Positions 7,126 through 15,649 of a DNA stretch of 33,346 nt are shown piece after piece. Position 1 is the first letter of the stretch; every line of letters starts with the position of its first letter. Source of the DNA: CAYSEW01 sp964430245 (GTDB taxonomy: Bacteria; Bacteroidota; Bacteroidia; Flavobacteriales_D; Parvicellaceae); the NCBI GenBank assembly GCA_964430245.1, contig CAYSEW010000030.1, positions 1 to 33,346 on the forward strand, read 5' to 3'. The notes beneath the pieces are model-generated. The model made no database searches and was not told where the DNA came from. It was given only the letters and a program-made list of their open reading frames with translations. Both the position numbers and the translations under genes were made by a program.

Positions 7126-8451
7126 ATGAGATCTCATTCAGTAGCTATCCTATTTTTAATTACTATCCTATTTAATAACTCGATTATCTCTTCTCAATCA
7201 AATTCAAATAATGTAATTGAATTAAGATGTGATCCGATTGAAAATGTTCGTATAGGAATTATTGGCTTAGGAATGAGGGGGGCTGGAGCTGTAAAAAGAT
7301 ACACTCAAATTAACAATGTTGAAATAGTAGCAATCTGTGACCTCTCCCAAAAAAACATAGCTAAATGCCAGGAAATACTATCTAAAAATGGTTTCCCTAA
7401 AGCGATAGCTTATAATAGCGAAAATGATTGGAAAAAAGTTTGTGAAAGAAATGATATCGACCTCATATATGTTTGCACCCACTGGGACCTACATACTCCA
7501 ATAGCTGTATATGCAATGGAGCATGATAAACATGTTGCTGTAGAAGTCCCTGCTGCCTTAACTATTGAACAGTGCTGGGAATTAGTAAAAACTGCAGAAC
7601 GTACTCGTAAGCATTGTATGCAATTGGAAAATTGCAATTACGATTTTTTTGAAATGGCAACATTGAACATGGCACAAAAAGGACTATTTGGAGAAATAGT
7701 TCATTGTGAAGGAGCTTATATTCATGACCTTAGATTTTTAAATTTTGATGAAAATGGGTATTGGGATATGTGGAGGTTAAAGCACCTTGAAAAAGAAGAT
7801 GGTAACACCTACCCTACTCATGGACTTGGTCCACTCTGCCATATAATGAACATTCACAGAGGTGATAAAATGAACTACTTAGTATCCATGTCTAGTGATC
7901 AGTTTGGCATGTCTTTATATGCTAAAAATAAATTTGGCGATACTTCTGAATATGCAAAAAAAGATTACAAAAAAGGAGATATGAACACTACCCTAATTAA
8001 AACAGAAAATGGAAAAACAATTTTAATACAGCACGATGTTACAAGCCCTCGCCCATATAGTAGATTACATGCCATAAGTGGAACGAATGGTTTTGCTCAA
8101 AAATATCCTCAAAAAGGCATTGCGTTAGAACCAAATGCTCATACCTTTTTGGGGGAAGAAAAATTAGACTCTCTATTAGAAGAATATGCACACCCTATTG
8201 TAAAAGAGATCGAAAAAAAAGCCAAGGAAGTAGGTGGGCATGGCGGAATGGATTACATCATGGACTATCGATTGATCTATTGTCTTAGGAATGGGCTTCC
8301 ACTTGATCAGGATGTATATGATGCTGCAGAGTGGTCTGCTATTATAGAACTCTCAAGAAAGTCCGTTGAGAACAACAGCGAATCTGTTGAAATACCTGAT
8401 TTCACTAGAGGAGAATGGAAAAAGATAAACAAGGTCACCTACCATAAATAA
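7126..8451 (+). CDS. GH109-like Gfo/Idh/MocA family protein (alpha-N-acetylgalactosaminidase family)
   Basis: A 441-residue protein with an N-terminal signal peptide (about residues 1-24, ending near SSQS), so it is exported. The Rossmann domain has GIIGLGMRGAGAVKRY, the NAD-binding GxGxxG type, and EVPAA. The middle matches family GH109: LENCNYDFFEMATLNMA, GLFGEI, GAYIHDLR, YWDMWRL and YPTHGLGP. In studied GH109 enzymes a tightly held NAD supports an oxidation-elimination mechanism releasing alpha-linked N-acetylgalactosamine; the Tyr of GAYIHD and the His of THGLGP lie in the conserved active-site segments. The substrate here is inferred only. It is first in a run of six co-directional genes, 9 bp before the VOC gene. 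Confidence 0.85.
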   Translation: MRSHSVAILFLITILFNNSIISSQSNSNNVIELRCDPIENVRIGIIGLGMRGAGAVKRYTQINNVEIVAICDLSQKNIAKCQEILSKNGFPKAIAYNSENDWKKVCERNDIDLIYVCTHWDLHTPIAVYAMEHDKHVAVEVPAALTIEQCWELVKTAERTRKHCMQLENCNYDFFEMATLNMAQKGLFGEIVHCEGAYIHDLRFLNFDENGYWDMWRLKHLEKEDGNTYPTHGLGPLCHIMNIHRGDKMNYLVSMSSDQFGMSLYAKNKFGDTSEYAKKDYKKGDMNTTLIKTENGKTILIQHDVTSPRPYSRLHAISGTNGFAQKYPQKGIALEPNAHTFLGEEKLDSLLEEYAHPIVKEIEKKAKEVGGHGGMDYIMDYRLIYCLRNGLPLDQDVYDAAEWSAIIELSRKSVENNSESVEIPDFTRGEWKKINKVTYHK

Positions 8452-8460
8452 ATCTAGCTC

Positions 8461-9126
8461 ATGGAAATAAAAAAGCTAACCTTATTTTCAAATAATATAG
8501 ATGAACAGGAACAATTTTATGGATCTACACTTGGGTTCCCCATTGAAAGAACTAATGAAAAAACATTAAAGGTCAAAACCAATGAAAATCTACTCATATT
8601 TGAAAGCTCAGCAAAAAAGTTTTGTTACCATTTCGCTTTTCTGATCAACACTGGTTCTCTTGAAAGTGCAATGGAGTTTCTAAAAAAAAGAGACATAGCG
8701 CTTTTACCTTACCAAGGTAGTGAGATCATTCACTTTAATTCTGGTCGATCTATCTACTTTTTTGATAAAGATGGGAATATTGCTGAGTTTATTGAAAGAC
8801 CTTCACTACTTTATAAAAAGACAAAAGATTTCTCAATTAAAAATGTGATTAAAATCAATGAGATAGGCTTACCAATAAAAGACACGATTAAAATGGCTGA
8901 TTATTTATCTGAAGACTTGGGAATTGCACCTATCAATAAAGATGAATTTTCTGATTCTTTTTGTTGGGTAGGCGATTTCAATGGAGTGATCATAGTTGTA
9001 AAAGAAGGCAGAAATTGGTTACCAACAAATATTCCAGGAACAGCAAATGATTTTAAGATTTCTTATTCAGAAAAAGGGATAGAAAAGAACATTGGATTCA
9101 AAAATAACTTAGTTCAAATTTTTTAG
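8461..9126 (+). CDS. VOC (glyoxalase/bleomycin resistance) superfamily protein
   Basis: A 221-residue soluble protein. Residues 1-115 form a recognisable VOC module: the N-terminal LTLFSNNIDEQEQFYGSTLGFPI strand-helix, the GRSIYFFDKDGNIAEFIERP end motif with the usual Glu metal ligand, and a middle His in CYHFAFLI. The second half (about 125-215) begins ININEIGLPIKDTIKMADYLSEDLG and is a weaker second VOC-like module ending in VKEGRNWLP. This gives the paired-module architecture often seen in VOC proteins. The substrate is unknown. It starts 9 bp after the GH109-like gene and is followed 33 bp later by arginine decarboxylase, so co-transcription is likely. Confidence 0.85.
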   Translation: MEIKKLTLFSNNIDEQEQFYGSTLGFPIERTNEKTLKVKTNENLLIFESSAKKFCYHFAFLINTGSLESAMEFLKKRDIALLPYQGSEIIHFNSGRSIYFFDKDGNIAEFIERPSLLYKKTKDFSIKNVIKINEIGLPIKDTIKMADYLSEDLGIAPINKDEFSDSFCWVGDFNGVIIVVKEGRNWLPTNIPGTANDFKISYSEKGIEKNIGFKNNLVQIF

Positions 9127-9159
9127 AATACCTTCGCAATTGAATACTATTTATTGAAG

Positions 9160-10587
9160 ATGCAAAATACCTATTCTCAATTAATTCATCAAAGTTTTGA
9201 TTTTCCTCAAAATGGTTTTGAGCTAGATAATAACGAGCTCACCTTTCATGGAGTTCCATTGATGCGATTGATAGAGAAATACGGAACTCCTTTTAAGTTA
9301 ATGTATTTACCTAAGATTGCAGAGCAGGTCAGCAAAGCTAGGTTACTTTTTAAAAATGCAATAGAAGAACACAACTACAAAGGCAATTATCATTATTGCT
9401 ATTGTACTAAAAGCAATCATTTTTCTCATGTAATTGAAGCTGCGTTAAAAGAGGGTGTACATTTAGAAACTTCTGCTGCTTTTGATGTAGACCTCATTTT
9501 TAATTTATTAGAAAATGACAAAATAGATAAGCAACGTACTATCATCAATAACGGATATAAATCTGATGATTACCTAAAAAAAATTATAGAGCTATATGAA
9601 AATGGTTTTCAAAATGTAATCGTTATTCTAGACAATAGAAATGAGCTTAAACGACTTTTAAAATTTGCAGGGAATTATAAAATAAAAATTGGCTTAAGAA
9701 TGGCTGTCAAAGAGGAACCGCAATCAGCATATAAAACTTCTAGATTTGGGATTCAGCCTACAGAATTAATAAGCTTTTACAATGAAACTATCCATCATTT
9801 GGAACAGGTTGAATTGAGCATGCTTCATTTTTTTGTTGATTCTGGGATAAAAGATAATTTACATTACTGGGGAGAATTTCAAAAAGCTACCTCTTTATAT
9901 GCCTCCTTAAAAAAAGTTTGCTCATCTCTACATTGCTTTAACTTAGGAGGTGGATTCCCTATACAAAATAACCTCGGTTTTGATTATGATTATCAATACA
10001 TGACCCAAGAAATCATCAAAAATTTAACTCTAACTTGTATACAGGAAAAAATTGAAATGCCTGATATTTATACTGAATTTGGAAGGTTTTCTGTAGGAGA
10101 AAGTGGTGCTACAATTTTTAAGGTAAACGAAGAAAAAAAACAGACAGATACAGAAAAGTGGTATCTAATTGACAATAGTCTAATGAATACCATCCCTGAC
10201 GCTTGGTCTATCCACGAAAAATTTATATTGCTCCCTATTAACAAATGGGATCAACCCTATGAAGAGGTGAACATTGGAGGGATCAGCTGTGACCATTCAG
10301 ATTATTACAATACAGAAGATTTTAATCAGCAGATCTACCTGCCTATTCAAGCTAGCTCCAAAAATGATCCATTATACATTGGCTTTTTCCATACAGGCGC
10401 CTATCAAGATGCGATTAGTGGATATGGTGGTATTAAGCATTGTTTGATCCCTGCACCAAAACATGTAATAGTAGATAGAAATGAATTTGGTCAGGTTCAA
10501 GATTATGTATACAGGAATGAGCAATCTGCCAATGAAATGTTTGAACTTTTAGGATATAATACTTCATGCGAAATTTTGCAGGAATAG
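9160..10587 (+). CDS. speA: Arginine decarboxylase (PLP fold III, Orn/DAP/Arg decarboxylase family)
   Basis: About 475 residues, a PLP enzyme of the alanine-racemase-fold decarboxylase family. It converts arginine to agmatine, the first step of the polyamine pathway. Seen in the sequence: the PLP lysine in YCYCTKSNHF (Lys84 from this start), LNLGGGFPI (phosphate-binding glycine loop), TEFGRFSVGESG, the GGISCDHSD motif with the substrate-side aspartate and cysteine, and GAYQDAISGYGG. This is the short decarboxylase of Flavobacteriia, unlike the E. coli SpeA of about 650 residues, so the symbol is functional only. I chose ATG at 9160; TTG at 9154 is possible. The agmatinase gene overlaps its end by 22 bp, which supports arginine over ornithine as the substrate. 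Confidence 0.88.
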   Translation: MQNTYSQLIHQSFDFPQNGFELDNNELTFHGVPLMRLIEKYGTPFKLMYLPKIAEQVSKARLLFKNAIEEHNYKGNYHYCYCTKSNHFSHVIEAALKEGVHLETSAAFDVDLIFNLLENDKIDKQRTIINNGYKSDDYLKKIIELYENGFQNVIVILDNRNELKRLLKFAGNYKIKIGLRMAVKEEPQSAYKTSRFGIQPTELISFYNETIHHLEQVELSMLHFFVDSGIKDNLHYWGEFQKATSLYASLKKVCSSLHCFNLGGGFPIQNNLGFDYDYQYMTQEIIKNLTLTCIQEKIEMPDIYTEFGRFSVGESGATIFKVNEEKKQTDTEKWYLIDNSLMNTIPDAWSIHEKFILLPINKWDQPYEEVNIGGISCDHSDYYNTEDFNQQIYLPIQASSKNDPLYIGFFHTGAYQDAISGYGGIKHCLIPAPKHVIVDRNEFGQVQDYVYRNEQSANEMFELLGYNTSCEILQE

Positions 10588-11408
10588 AAGATAAGTACTG
10601 TAACAAGGAAACTGCTTCAGTGCTATTACAACCCATCTTATATGATGGAACTTGTACTTGGGGAAAAGGGGCAGATAAAGCCCTTGAAGCATTTTTAGAT
10701 GCCGCAGAAAACATGGAGCTTTATGATATTGAAACAGATTCTGAGGTATATAAAAAAGGGATCTATTTAAAAGACGCCATTTCCGAAAATCAATCTCCAG
10801 AAGCTGTTTATAACAAAGTCTATAAAATAACTAAAGAGCTTTTAAATACCAATCAGTTTTTAACCTTTTTAGGAGGTGAGCATTCTATAAGTATAGGAAT
10901 CATCAAAGCATTTTATGAGAAATATAAAGAGCTAACTGTATTACAGCTTGATGCTCATACCGACTTAAGAAAAAGTTACAATGGAAGTAGCTATAATCAT
11001 GCCTGTGCATTATATGATGCACGCAAGAATACTAATTTAATTCAGGTGGGTATTAGAAGTATGGATGTCTCTGAAAAAGCGCTTATTCAGAAAGAAAAAT
11101 GCTTTTTTGCTCATCAAATGCATCATAACAATCAATGGATGAATGATTCTATTGAACAAATGGGTGACAATGTGTACATCACTTTAGATGTGGATGTTAT
11201 GGATCCATCTATTATGCCCTCTACGGGCACACCAGAACCTGGTGGACTAGATTGGCATACCTTAACTCTATACCTTAAAAAAGTCTTTAAAAACAAAAAT
11301 GTAGTTGGGTTTGATATTGTTGAATTAGCCCCTAACCCTCATAATAAAGCTCCTGATTTTTTAGTAGCAAAATTGTATTATAAAATGTTAAGCTATCAAT
11401 TTAATTAA
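10566..11408 (+). CDS. speB: Agmatinase / arginase family ureohydrolase
   Basis: A 280-residue enzyme with every metal-binding motif of the ureohydrolase family: GGEHS (His106), DAHTDLR (Asp129, His131, Asp133) and DVDVMDPSIMPSTGTPEPGG (Asp208, Asp210), giving the binuclear manganese site. Members hydrolyse agmatine, arginine or related guanidino compounds. Placement directly behind arginine decarboxylase makes agmatine to putrescine plus urea the likely reaction. The reading frame starts inside the end of the upstream gene (22 bp overlap) and stops one base before the DHS-like gene, so the three are almost certainly translated from one message. Arginase or formimidoylglutamase activity cannot be fully excluded from sequence. 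Confidence 0.88.
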   Translation: MRNFAGIEDKYCNKETASVLLQPILYDGTCTWGKGADKALEAFLDAAENMELYDIETDSEVYKKGIYLKDAISENQSPEAVYNKVYKITKELLNTNQFLTFLGGEHSISIGIIKAFYEKYKELTVLQLDAHTDLRKSYNGSSYNHACALYDARKNTNLIQVGIRSMDVSEKALIQKEKCFFAHQMHHNNQWMNDSIEQMGDNVYITLDVDVMDPSIMPSTGTPEPGGLDWHTLTLYLKKVFKNKNVVGFDIVELAPNPHNKAPDFLVAKLYYKMLSYQFN

Positions 11409-11409
11409 G

Positions 11410-12387
11410 ATGGAAAATAAAGGTCCTATCAGTCAATTTATTCTAAAGCATTTCAAACATTTCAATGCTGCAAGCCTAGCTGATGCTGCAGAGGGCTATA
11501 AAAAGCATTTAGCTGAAAATAAAAAAATGTTAGTATCCTTAGCTGGTGCCATGAGCACAGCTGAGCTGGGGATTTCATTTGCTGAAATGATAAGACAACA
11601 AAAGGTCCATGTTATTTCATGTACTGGAGCCAATTTAGAAGAAGATATTATGAATCTAGTTGCTCACTCCCATTATAAAAGGATCCCTAATTACAGAGAT
11701 TTATCGCCAGCAGCAGAAAAACAACTATTAGAAAAAGGCCTAAATAGAGTTACCGATACATGCATACCAGAAGAAGAAGCATTCAGGAAACTCGAAGGTC
11801 ATTTATTTAAAATCTGGAAATCTGCTGAAGAAAAAGGAGAAAGGTATTTCCCTCATGAATTCATGTATCAGCTGTTATTAAGTGATGAGCTGAAAAATTA
11901 TTATGAAATTCCTCCAGAAAATAGTTGGATGTTAGCCGCAGCAGAAAAAGAACTACCAATGGTTGTTCCTGGATGGGAAGACTCAACTTTAGGAAACATT
12001 TTTGCCTCTTATTGTATAAAAGGTGAACTAAGTCCCAATACTATGAAAGGTGGGATAGAATACATGATGTATTTAGCTGATTTTTACAAACATAACTCTA
12101 TTCAAAATGGTATTGGTTTTTTTCAGATTGGTGGTGGGATAGCTGGAGATTTTCCAATCTGTGTAGTACCTATGCTCACTCAAGATCTTCAAGAAACAGG
12201 CACGCCACTTTGGAGCTATTTTTGCCAAATCAGTGATTCAACTACTAGCTATGGTTCTTATTCTGGTGCCGTACCTAATGAAAAAATAAGCTGGGGAAAA
12301 TTAGCTGTTGACACCCCAAAATATCTTATAGAATCCGATGCTACTATTGTAGCGCCTCTTATTTTTGGTTATTTACTAAATTGGTAA
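11410..12387 (+). CDS. Deoxyhypusine synthase-like protein (bacterial polyamine enzyme)
   Basis: A 325-residue homologue of deoxyhypusine synthase. Family marks: STAELGISFAEMIRQQKV (49-66), SCTGANLEED (70-79), GGGIAGDFP (241-249) and SGAVPNEKISWGK, whose Lys297 matches the lysine that forms the imine intermediate in the eukaryotic enzyme. The histidines that follow the GGG motif in the human enzyme (MVKHH) are replaced by IAGDF. Bacteria have no eIF5A to modify, and the gene sits right after arginine decarboxylase and agmatinase, so a butylamine transfer between small polyamines (for example making homospermidine) is the sensible guess. That activity is inferred, not shown. It starts one base after the agmatinase stop and ends one base before the transporter. 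Confidence 0.88.
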   Translation: MENKGPISQFILKHFKHFNAASLADAAEGYKKHLAENKKMLVSLAGAMSTAELGISFAEMIRQQKVHVISCTGANLEEDIMNLVAHSHYKRIPNYRDLSPAAEKQLLEKGLNRVTDTCIPEEEAFRKLEGHLFKIWKSAEEKGERYFPHEFMYQLLLSDELKNYYEIPPENSWMLAAAEKELPMVVPGWEDSTLGNIFASYCIKGELSPNTMKGGIEYMMYLADFYKHNSIQNGIGFFQIGGGIAGDFPICVVPMLTQDLQETGTPLWSYFCQISDSTTSYGSYSGAVPNEKISWGKLAVDTPKYLIESDATIVAPLIFGYLLNW

Positions 12388-12388
12388 A

Positions 12389-13801
12389 GTGAAAAACAAA
12401 AGTTCTCTGCTAAAATTATTGTTTTGCATTGCTATAGGTATTTTCTTATGGATGATTGGTCCTTATATGAATGCGCCATTAAAAGGATGGCATGTATTCT
12501 CAGTGTTTTTTACTGTCATACTTAGTTTTATTATAAAACCTTATCCTATGGGTATGATGGTATTGATGGGTCTAATAACCTTATCAGCAACTAATACCAT
12601 TTCTATGGATGAAACACTGTCGGGTTATGCAGATTCTACAGTTTGGTTAGTAGTAGCTGCCTTTTTAATAGCTGGTGGTATTATTAGCTCAGGAATTGGA
12701 AAGCGTATAGCTCTACAACTCATTAGCTGGTTTGGAAAAAGCATGTTGGGATTGGCCTATTCAATATGTGGAGCTGAGCTCATTCTTGGACCTATAGTTC
12801 CATCCAATACCGCTAGAGGAGGAGGAATTATTGCACCAATAGTTAATTCCATTTCCAATTCTCTTAACTCTTCCTCAGACAAAAATCCAAAAAAAGCCGG
12901 AGAGTTCTTGACGCTCATTGGTGCCCACGCCAATCTTATTACAGCAGCTATGTTCTTAACGGGTATGGCAGCAAACCCTTTAGTGGCTAAAGCAGTAAAT
13001 GATGTTTATGGAGTTTCATTTGACTGGGGAAGTTGGGCTTTAGGGGCGATCGTTCCGGGTCTAATAGGTTTATTATTATTACCTATTGTCATCTATCTAG
13101 TGGCCAAACCATCAATAAAAGACACCTCATCAGCTCAATTAAAAGCAACAGATGAGCTAAAAAATATGGGTGTAAAGCTTAACACTAAAGAATGGATCAT
13201 GCTTTCAATAATGTTCTTGTTATTAATTTTATGGAGCACAAAATTCTTACATGGCCTAAGCACTACACTTGTTGCGTGGATAGGCGTAATGTTAATGCTA
13301 ATTTTTACTGTACAAAAATGGTCTGACATTATAAGCAATTCTAAAGCTTGGGATACCTTAATATGGTTGGGGGGATTGTTAACCATGGCCAGCATGCTGA
13401 AAAATTATGGCTTTATAGATTGGATGATCATTCACTTTCAAAGCTGGATCACAGTTGACAATGGTATTACTACGCTAATATTATTAAGCCTGATCTACTT
13501 TTATTCAATGTACCTGTTTTCAATGCTAACTGCTCATATATTTGCTATGGTTGCTGTGTTTTTGAGCGTTACCCTCTCTTTAGGGATTGAACCTTTATTA
13601 GCAGCTGGTATATTCGCTTACTTTTCATGTCTTTGTGGCTGCTTGACTTATTATTCAACAGGACCTGTAATTATCTATTATGGATTAGGATATGTAAGCT
13701 CTGCAAAATGGTTCTCCACAGGATTGATCATTTCATGTTTCCACATTTTGATCTGGTTAGGAATTGGATTGATCTGGTGGAAATTAATTGGATGGTGGTA
13801 A
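12389..13801 (+). CDS. DASS/SLC13-type anion transporter (2-oxoglutarate/malate-like)
   Basis: A 470-residue inner-membrane protein with about 11-12 hydrophobic segments. It begins with a GTG codon one base after the preceding stop. It belongs to the DASS family (CitT/SO-DiT1 type): ELILGPIVPSNTARGGGIIAPI (about 128-149) is the first substrate/sodium loop with the SNT motif, and CGCLTYYSTGPVIIYYG near residue 420 is the second. Relatives exchange dicarboxylates or tricarboxylates such as malate, 2-oxoglutarate or citrate. Translational coupling to polyamine genes is notable: it may supply or remove carboxylates linked to arginine or putrescine metabolism, but direct polyamine transport is unlikely for this family. 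The substrate is not determinable here. Confidence 0.87.
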   Translation: MKNKSSLLKLLFCIAIGIFLWMIGPYMNAPLKGWHVFSVFFTVILSFIIKPYPMGMMVLMGLITLSATNTISMDETLSGYADSTVWLVVAAFLIAGGIISSGIGKRIALQLISWFGKSMLGLAYSICGAELILGPIVPSNTARGGGIIAPIVNSISNSLNSSSDKNPKKAGEFLTLIGAHANLITAAMFLTGMAANPLVAKAVNDVYGVSFDWGSWALGAIVPGLIGLLLLPIVIYLVAKPSIKDTSSAQLKATDELKNMGVKLNTKEWIMLSIMFLLLILWSTKFLHGLSTTLVAWIGVMLMLIFTVQKWSDIISNSKAWDTLIWLGGLLTMASMLKNYGFIDWMIIHFQSWITVDNGITTLILLSLIYFYSMYLFSMLTAHIFAMVAVFLSVTLSLGIEPLLAAGIFAYFSCLCGCLTYYSTGPVIIYYGLGYVSSAKWFSTGLIISCFHILIWLGIGLIWWKLIGWW

Positions 13802-13803
13802 AT

Positions 13804-14469
13804 CTATTCGCTGATTAATATTTTTTTGATGGTGCTTTCACTTCCATTATTAGTTTTGAATTTCACAAAATAAATTCCAGGGACAATATCCATCTTCACT
13901 TCGCCTTTAATGCTATATATAGGATGTCTAAAAACTTCTTGTCCTTTACTAGAATATACAATAATCTCATCATAAGAATCAAAGACTTCATATTGAAAAA
14001 CTCCTTTACTAGGGTTGGGATATAAAGAAAAATCAATACTTGACACTATAGTATTAATTGAAGAAGGGTCGATTACTTCAAAATGTAAAGTATCATTATC
14101 ATCTGGAGTATTACCACCATTACAAGGTACAATGCCATAATTAATATCACTTGTTAAGGTAAGATCTAATACATAATTGCCAGCTAATAAAGGAGCTATT
14201 GTAAATGTATCAACCACATAACAGATTGAGGTCAGCATTCCATAACAATGCTGAGTAGTGATATTAATGGTATTTCCAGAAATATTTTGATTTGAATTAA
14301 AAAACTCACATGATGAATTTGAAAACATTAGATCTGCATAAATAGTTATCGTATCATCTATAGTTGGGTTAGCTGGACTTATTGTAATTCCTGAAATAGC
14401 TCCTTGTGAGTAAGAACAGGTTGAAATGAAAAAAAACAATCCTAGTAAAAAATAATTTCTTGAATGCAT
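13804..14469 (-). CDS. Small secreted protein with T9SS C-terminal sorting domain
   Basis: A 221-residue protein with a Sec signal peptide (about 1-21, cleavage near SYSQ|GA). The middle part (about 25-135) looks like a single beta-sandwich domain with paired cysteines and the pattern ISPANPTIDDTITIYADL. Residues from about 145 form a type A T9SS sorting domain: LYPNPSKGVFQYE, then IIVYSSKGQEV, the MDIVPGIYFVKF strand and the basic KKILIS end. It should therefore cross the outer membrane by type IX secretion and be released or attached to the surface. No enzymatic motif is visible. It ends 2 bp from the transporter gene and starts inside the palindromic divergent region shared with the sulfotransferase. 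Confidence 0.85.
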   Translation of the reverse strand: MHSRNYFLLGLFFFISTCSYSQGAISGITISPANPTIDDTITIYADLMFSNSSCEFFNSNQNISGNTINITTQHCYGMLTSICYVVDTFTIAPLLAGNYVLDLTLTSDINYGIVPCNGGNTPDDNDTLHFEVIDPSSINTIVSSIDFSLYPNPSKGVFQYEVFDSYDEIIVYSSKGQEVFRHPIYSIKGEVKMDIVPGIYFVKFKTNNGSESTIKKILISE

Positions 14470-14482
14470 ATTAATAGTTTAC

Positions 14483-14507
14483 AACTAATTTAAATATTAA
14501 ATTAGTT
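14483..14507. promoter_or_regulatory. 25-bp perfect palindrome in a divergent promoter region
   Basis: Arms AACTAATTTAA (14483-14493) and TTAAATTAGTT (14497-14507) are exact reverse complements separated by ATA. The palindrome fills most of the gap between the divergent T9SS-cargo gene (start 14469) and the sulfotransferase. Its right edge gives TTAGTTTG (14502-14509), 7 of 8 matches to TAnnTTTG on the plus strand, with a partial mirror on the minus strand. It could be a shared operator or a symmetric bidirectional promoter. Confidence 0.6.
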
Positions 14508-14551
14508 TGATTTTTAATATTGACGACTATCATTCCATTTTAGATGCATTT

Positions 14552-15649
14552 ATGAAAGACAAGGTGATATTTATTCATATTCCGAAAACTGGTGGCACTA
14601 CCATCAATACAGCTATGAATAATTCTTTCTGGCAAACTGAAGTAGGCTTTAATTACAGACATATACTCCCTAATAAAAAATCAAATAGTGGTGATATTTT
14701 CGAGCCTGAGAATATAGAAAAATTCAAAGATCATCAAATATTCATGATGCTAAGACACCCTGTTGACAGGTTAACATCTGAATATTATTTTATTCGTGAA
14801 AGAAAAGAATTTATTGATCTGCTAAAAAATAAACCTAAAGATTTCAATTCGTATATAAAAAACAGACAAACTCAAAATGGAGTCACCAATTTCTTGGTTG
14901 GCAGGCGCATGTATGACCCACATAGTGCAAATAAAAATGATCTTGATAAGGTTTTAGAAGTAATAGACGAACTGCCTATTCATGTTGGAATATTTGAATA
15001 CTTTGCTGATTCATTAAGCTATTTTAATAGAGAAATAGGCGTTAAATGGAAAAAAGACATTGAAGTCAAAAGAATGACATTTAAACGCCCTCAAGTAGAT
15101 GAACTTTCTAATGACATTAAAAATCTAATTGTAGAAAACAATCAACTGGATTTATCGCTGTATGAACATTGCTTAAAAAAGTTTAAATCTCTCCATGAAA
15201 ATCTTCCTGATATTAAGGTCAACTTCCATAAGGACAAATACAACCACGTTATCCCTTATTGTGCAAAGTGGTGCTTTTTTGAATTCTGCATGGAGAACAA
15301 AAAGTTTATCAAACAAAATTTTGAATACTTTAAATCACTTACTTTTTACTTAATAAATAACAAAGGCATAAGAGATGGTAAAGAATATACTAACTCATGG
15401 AATCAAACTTTTTTACAAACAATTGGAGATCAATTCCCTAATACAGATTTTTATAACTGTATTCATAATGTCTATAATAAAGAAGAAGACCCACTAGAAG
15501 AAACTATTAAAATCGCAAAAGCACTTGATGACTTCTTTACCTCAAATAAAAATAACAGCACTGCTTTTTATAAACCCTTAAAGTTTAAAGAAGAATTAGT
15601 TGTACATAAAACCAAAAAAGGATTTTTTAGGTCTCTTTTTAAAAATTAA
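14552..15649 (+). CDS. Sulfotransferase family protein
   Basis: About 365 residues. The first strand and loop IFIHIPKTGGTT (about 6-17) is the 5'-phosphosulfate-binding motif, and MMLRHPVDRLTSEY (about 71-84) is the 3'-phosphate-binding motif with the conserved Arg and Ser/Thr. It should use PAPS to sulfate a carbohydrate or other acceptor, but the acceptor is unknown. The C-terminal half (about 200-365) has no recognised motif. There is no signal peptide, so it is cytoplasmic. I prefer ATG at 14552 because it puts the binding motif at the usual distance from the N-terminus and leaves a leader after the palindrome; TTG at 14507 is an in-frame alternative lying inside the palindrome. The stop overlaps the secA stop by 4 bp. 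Confidence 0.8.
   Translation: MKDKVIFIHIPKTGGTTINTAMNNSFWQTEVGFNYRHILPNKKSNSGDIFEPENIEKFKDHQIFMMLRHPVDRLTSEYYFIRERKEFIDLLKNKPKDFNSYIKNRQTQNGVTNFLVGRRMYDPHSANKNDLDKVLEVIDELPIHVGIFEYFADSLSYFNREIGVKWKKDIEVKRMTFKRPQVDELSNDIKNLIVENNQLDLSLYEHCLKKFKSLHENLPDIKVNFHKDKYNHVIPYCAKWCFFEFCMENKKFIKQNFEYFKSLTFYLINNKGIRDGKEYTNSWNQTFLQTIGDQFPNTDFYNCIHNVYNKEEDPLEETIKIAKALDDFFTSNKNNSTAFYKPLKFKEELVVHKTKKGFFRSLFKN

Noticed and set aside
13135..13395. Minus-strand open frame inside the DASS transporter gene
   Set aside because: It lies wholly inside a well-supported membrane protein gene and resembles no family.
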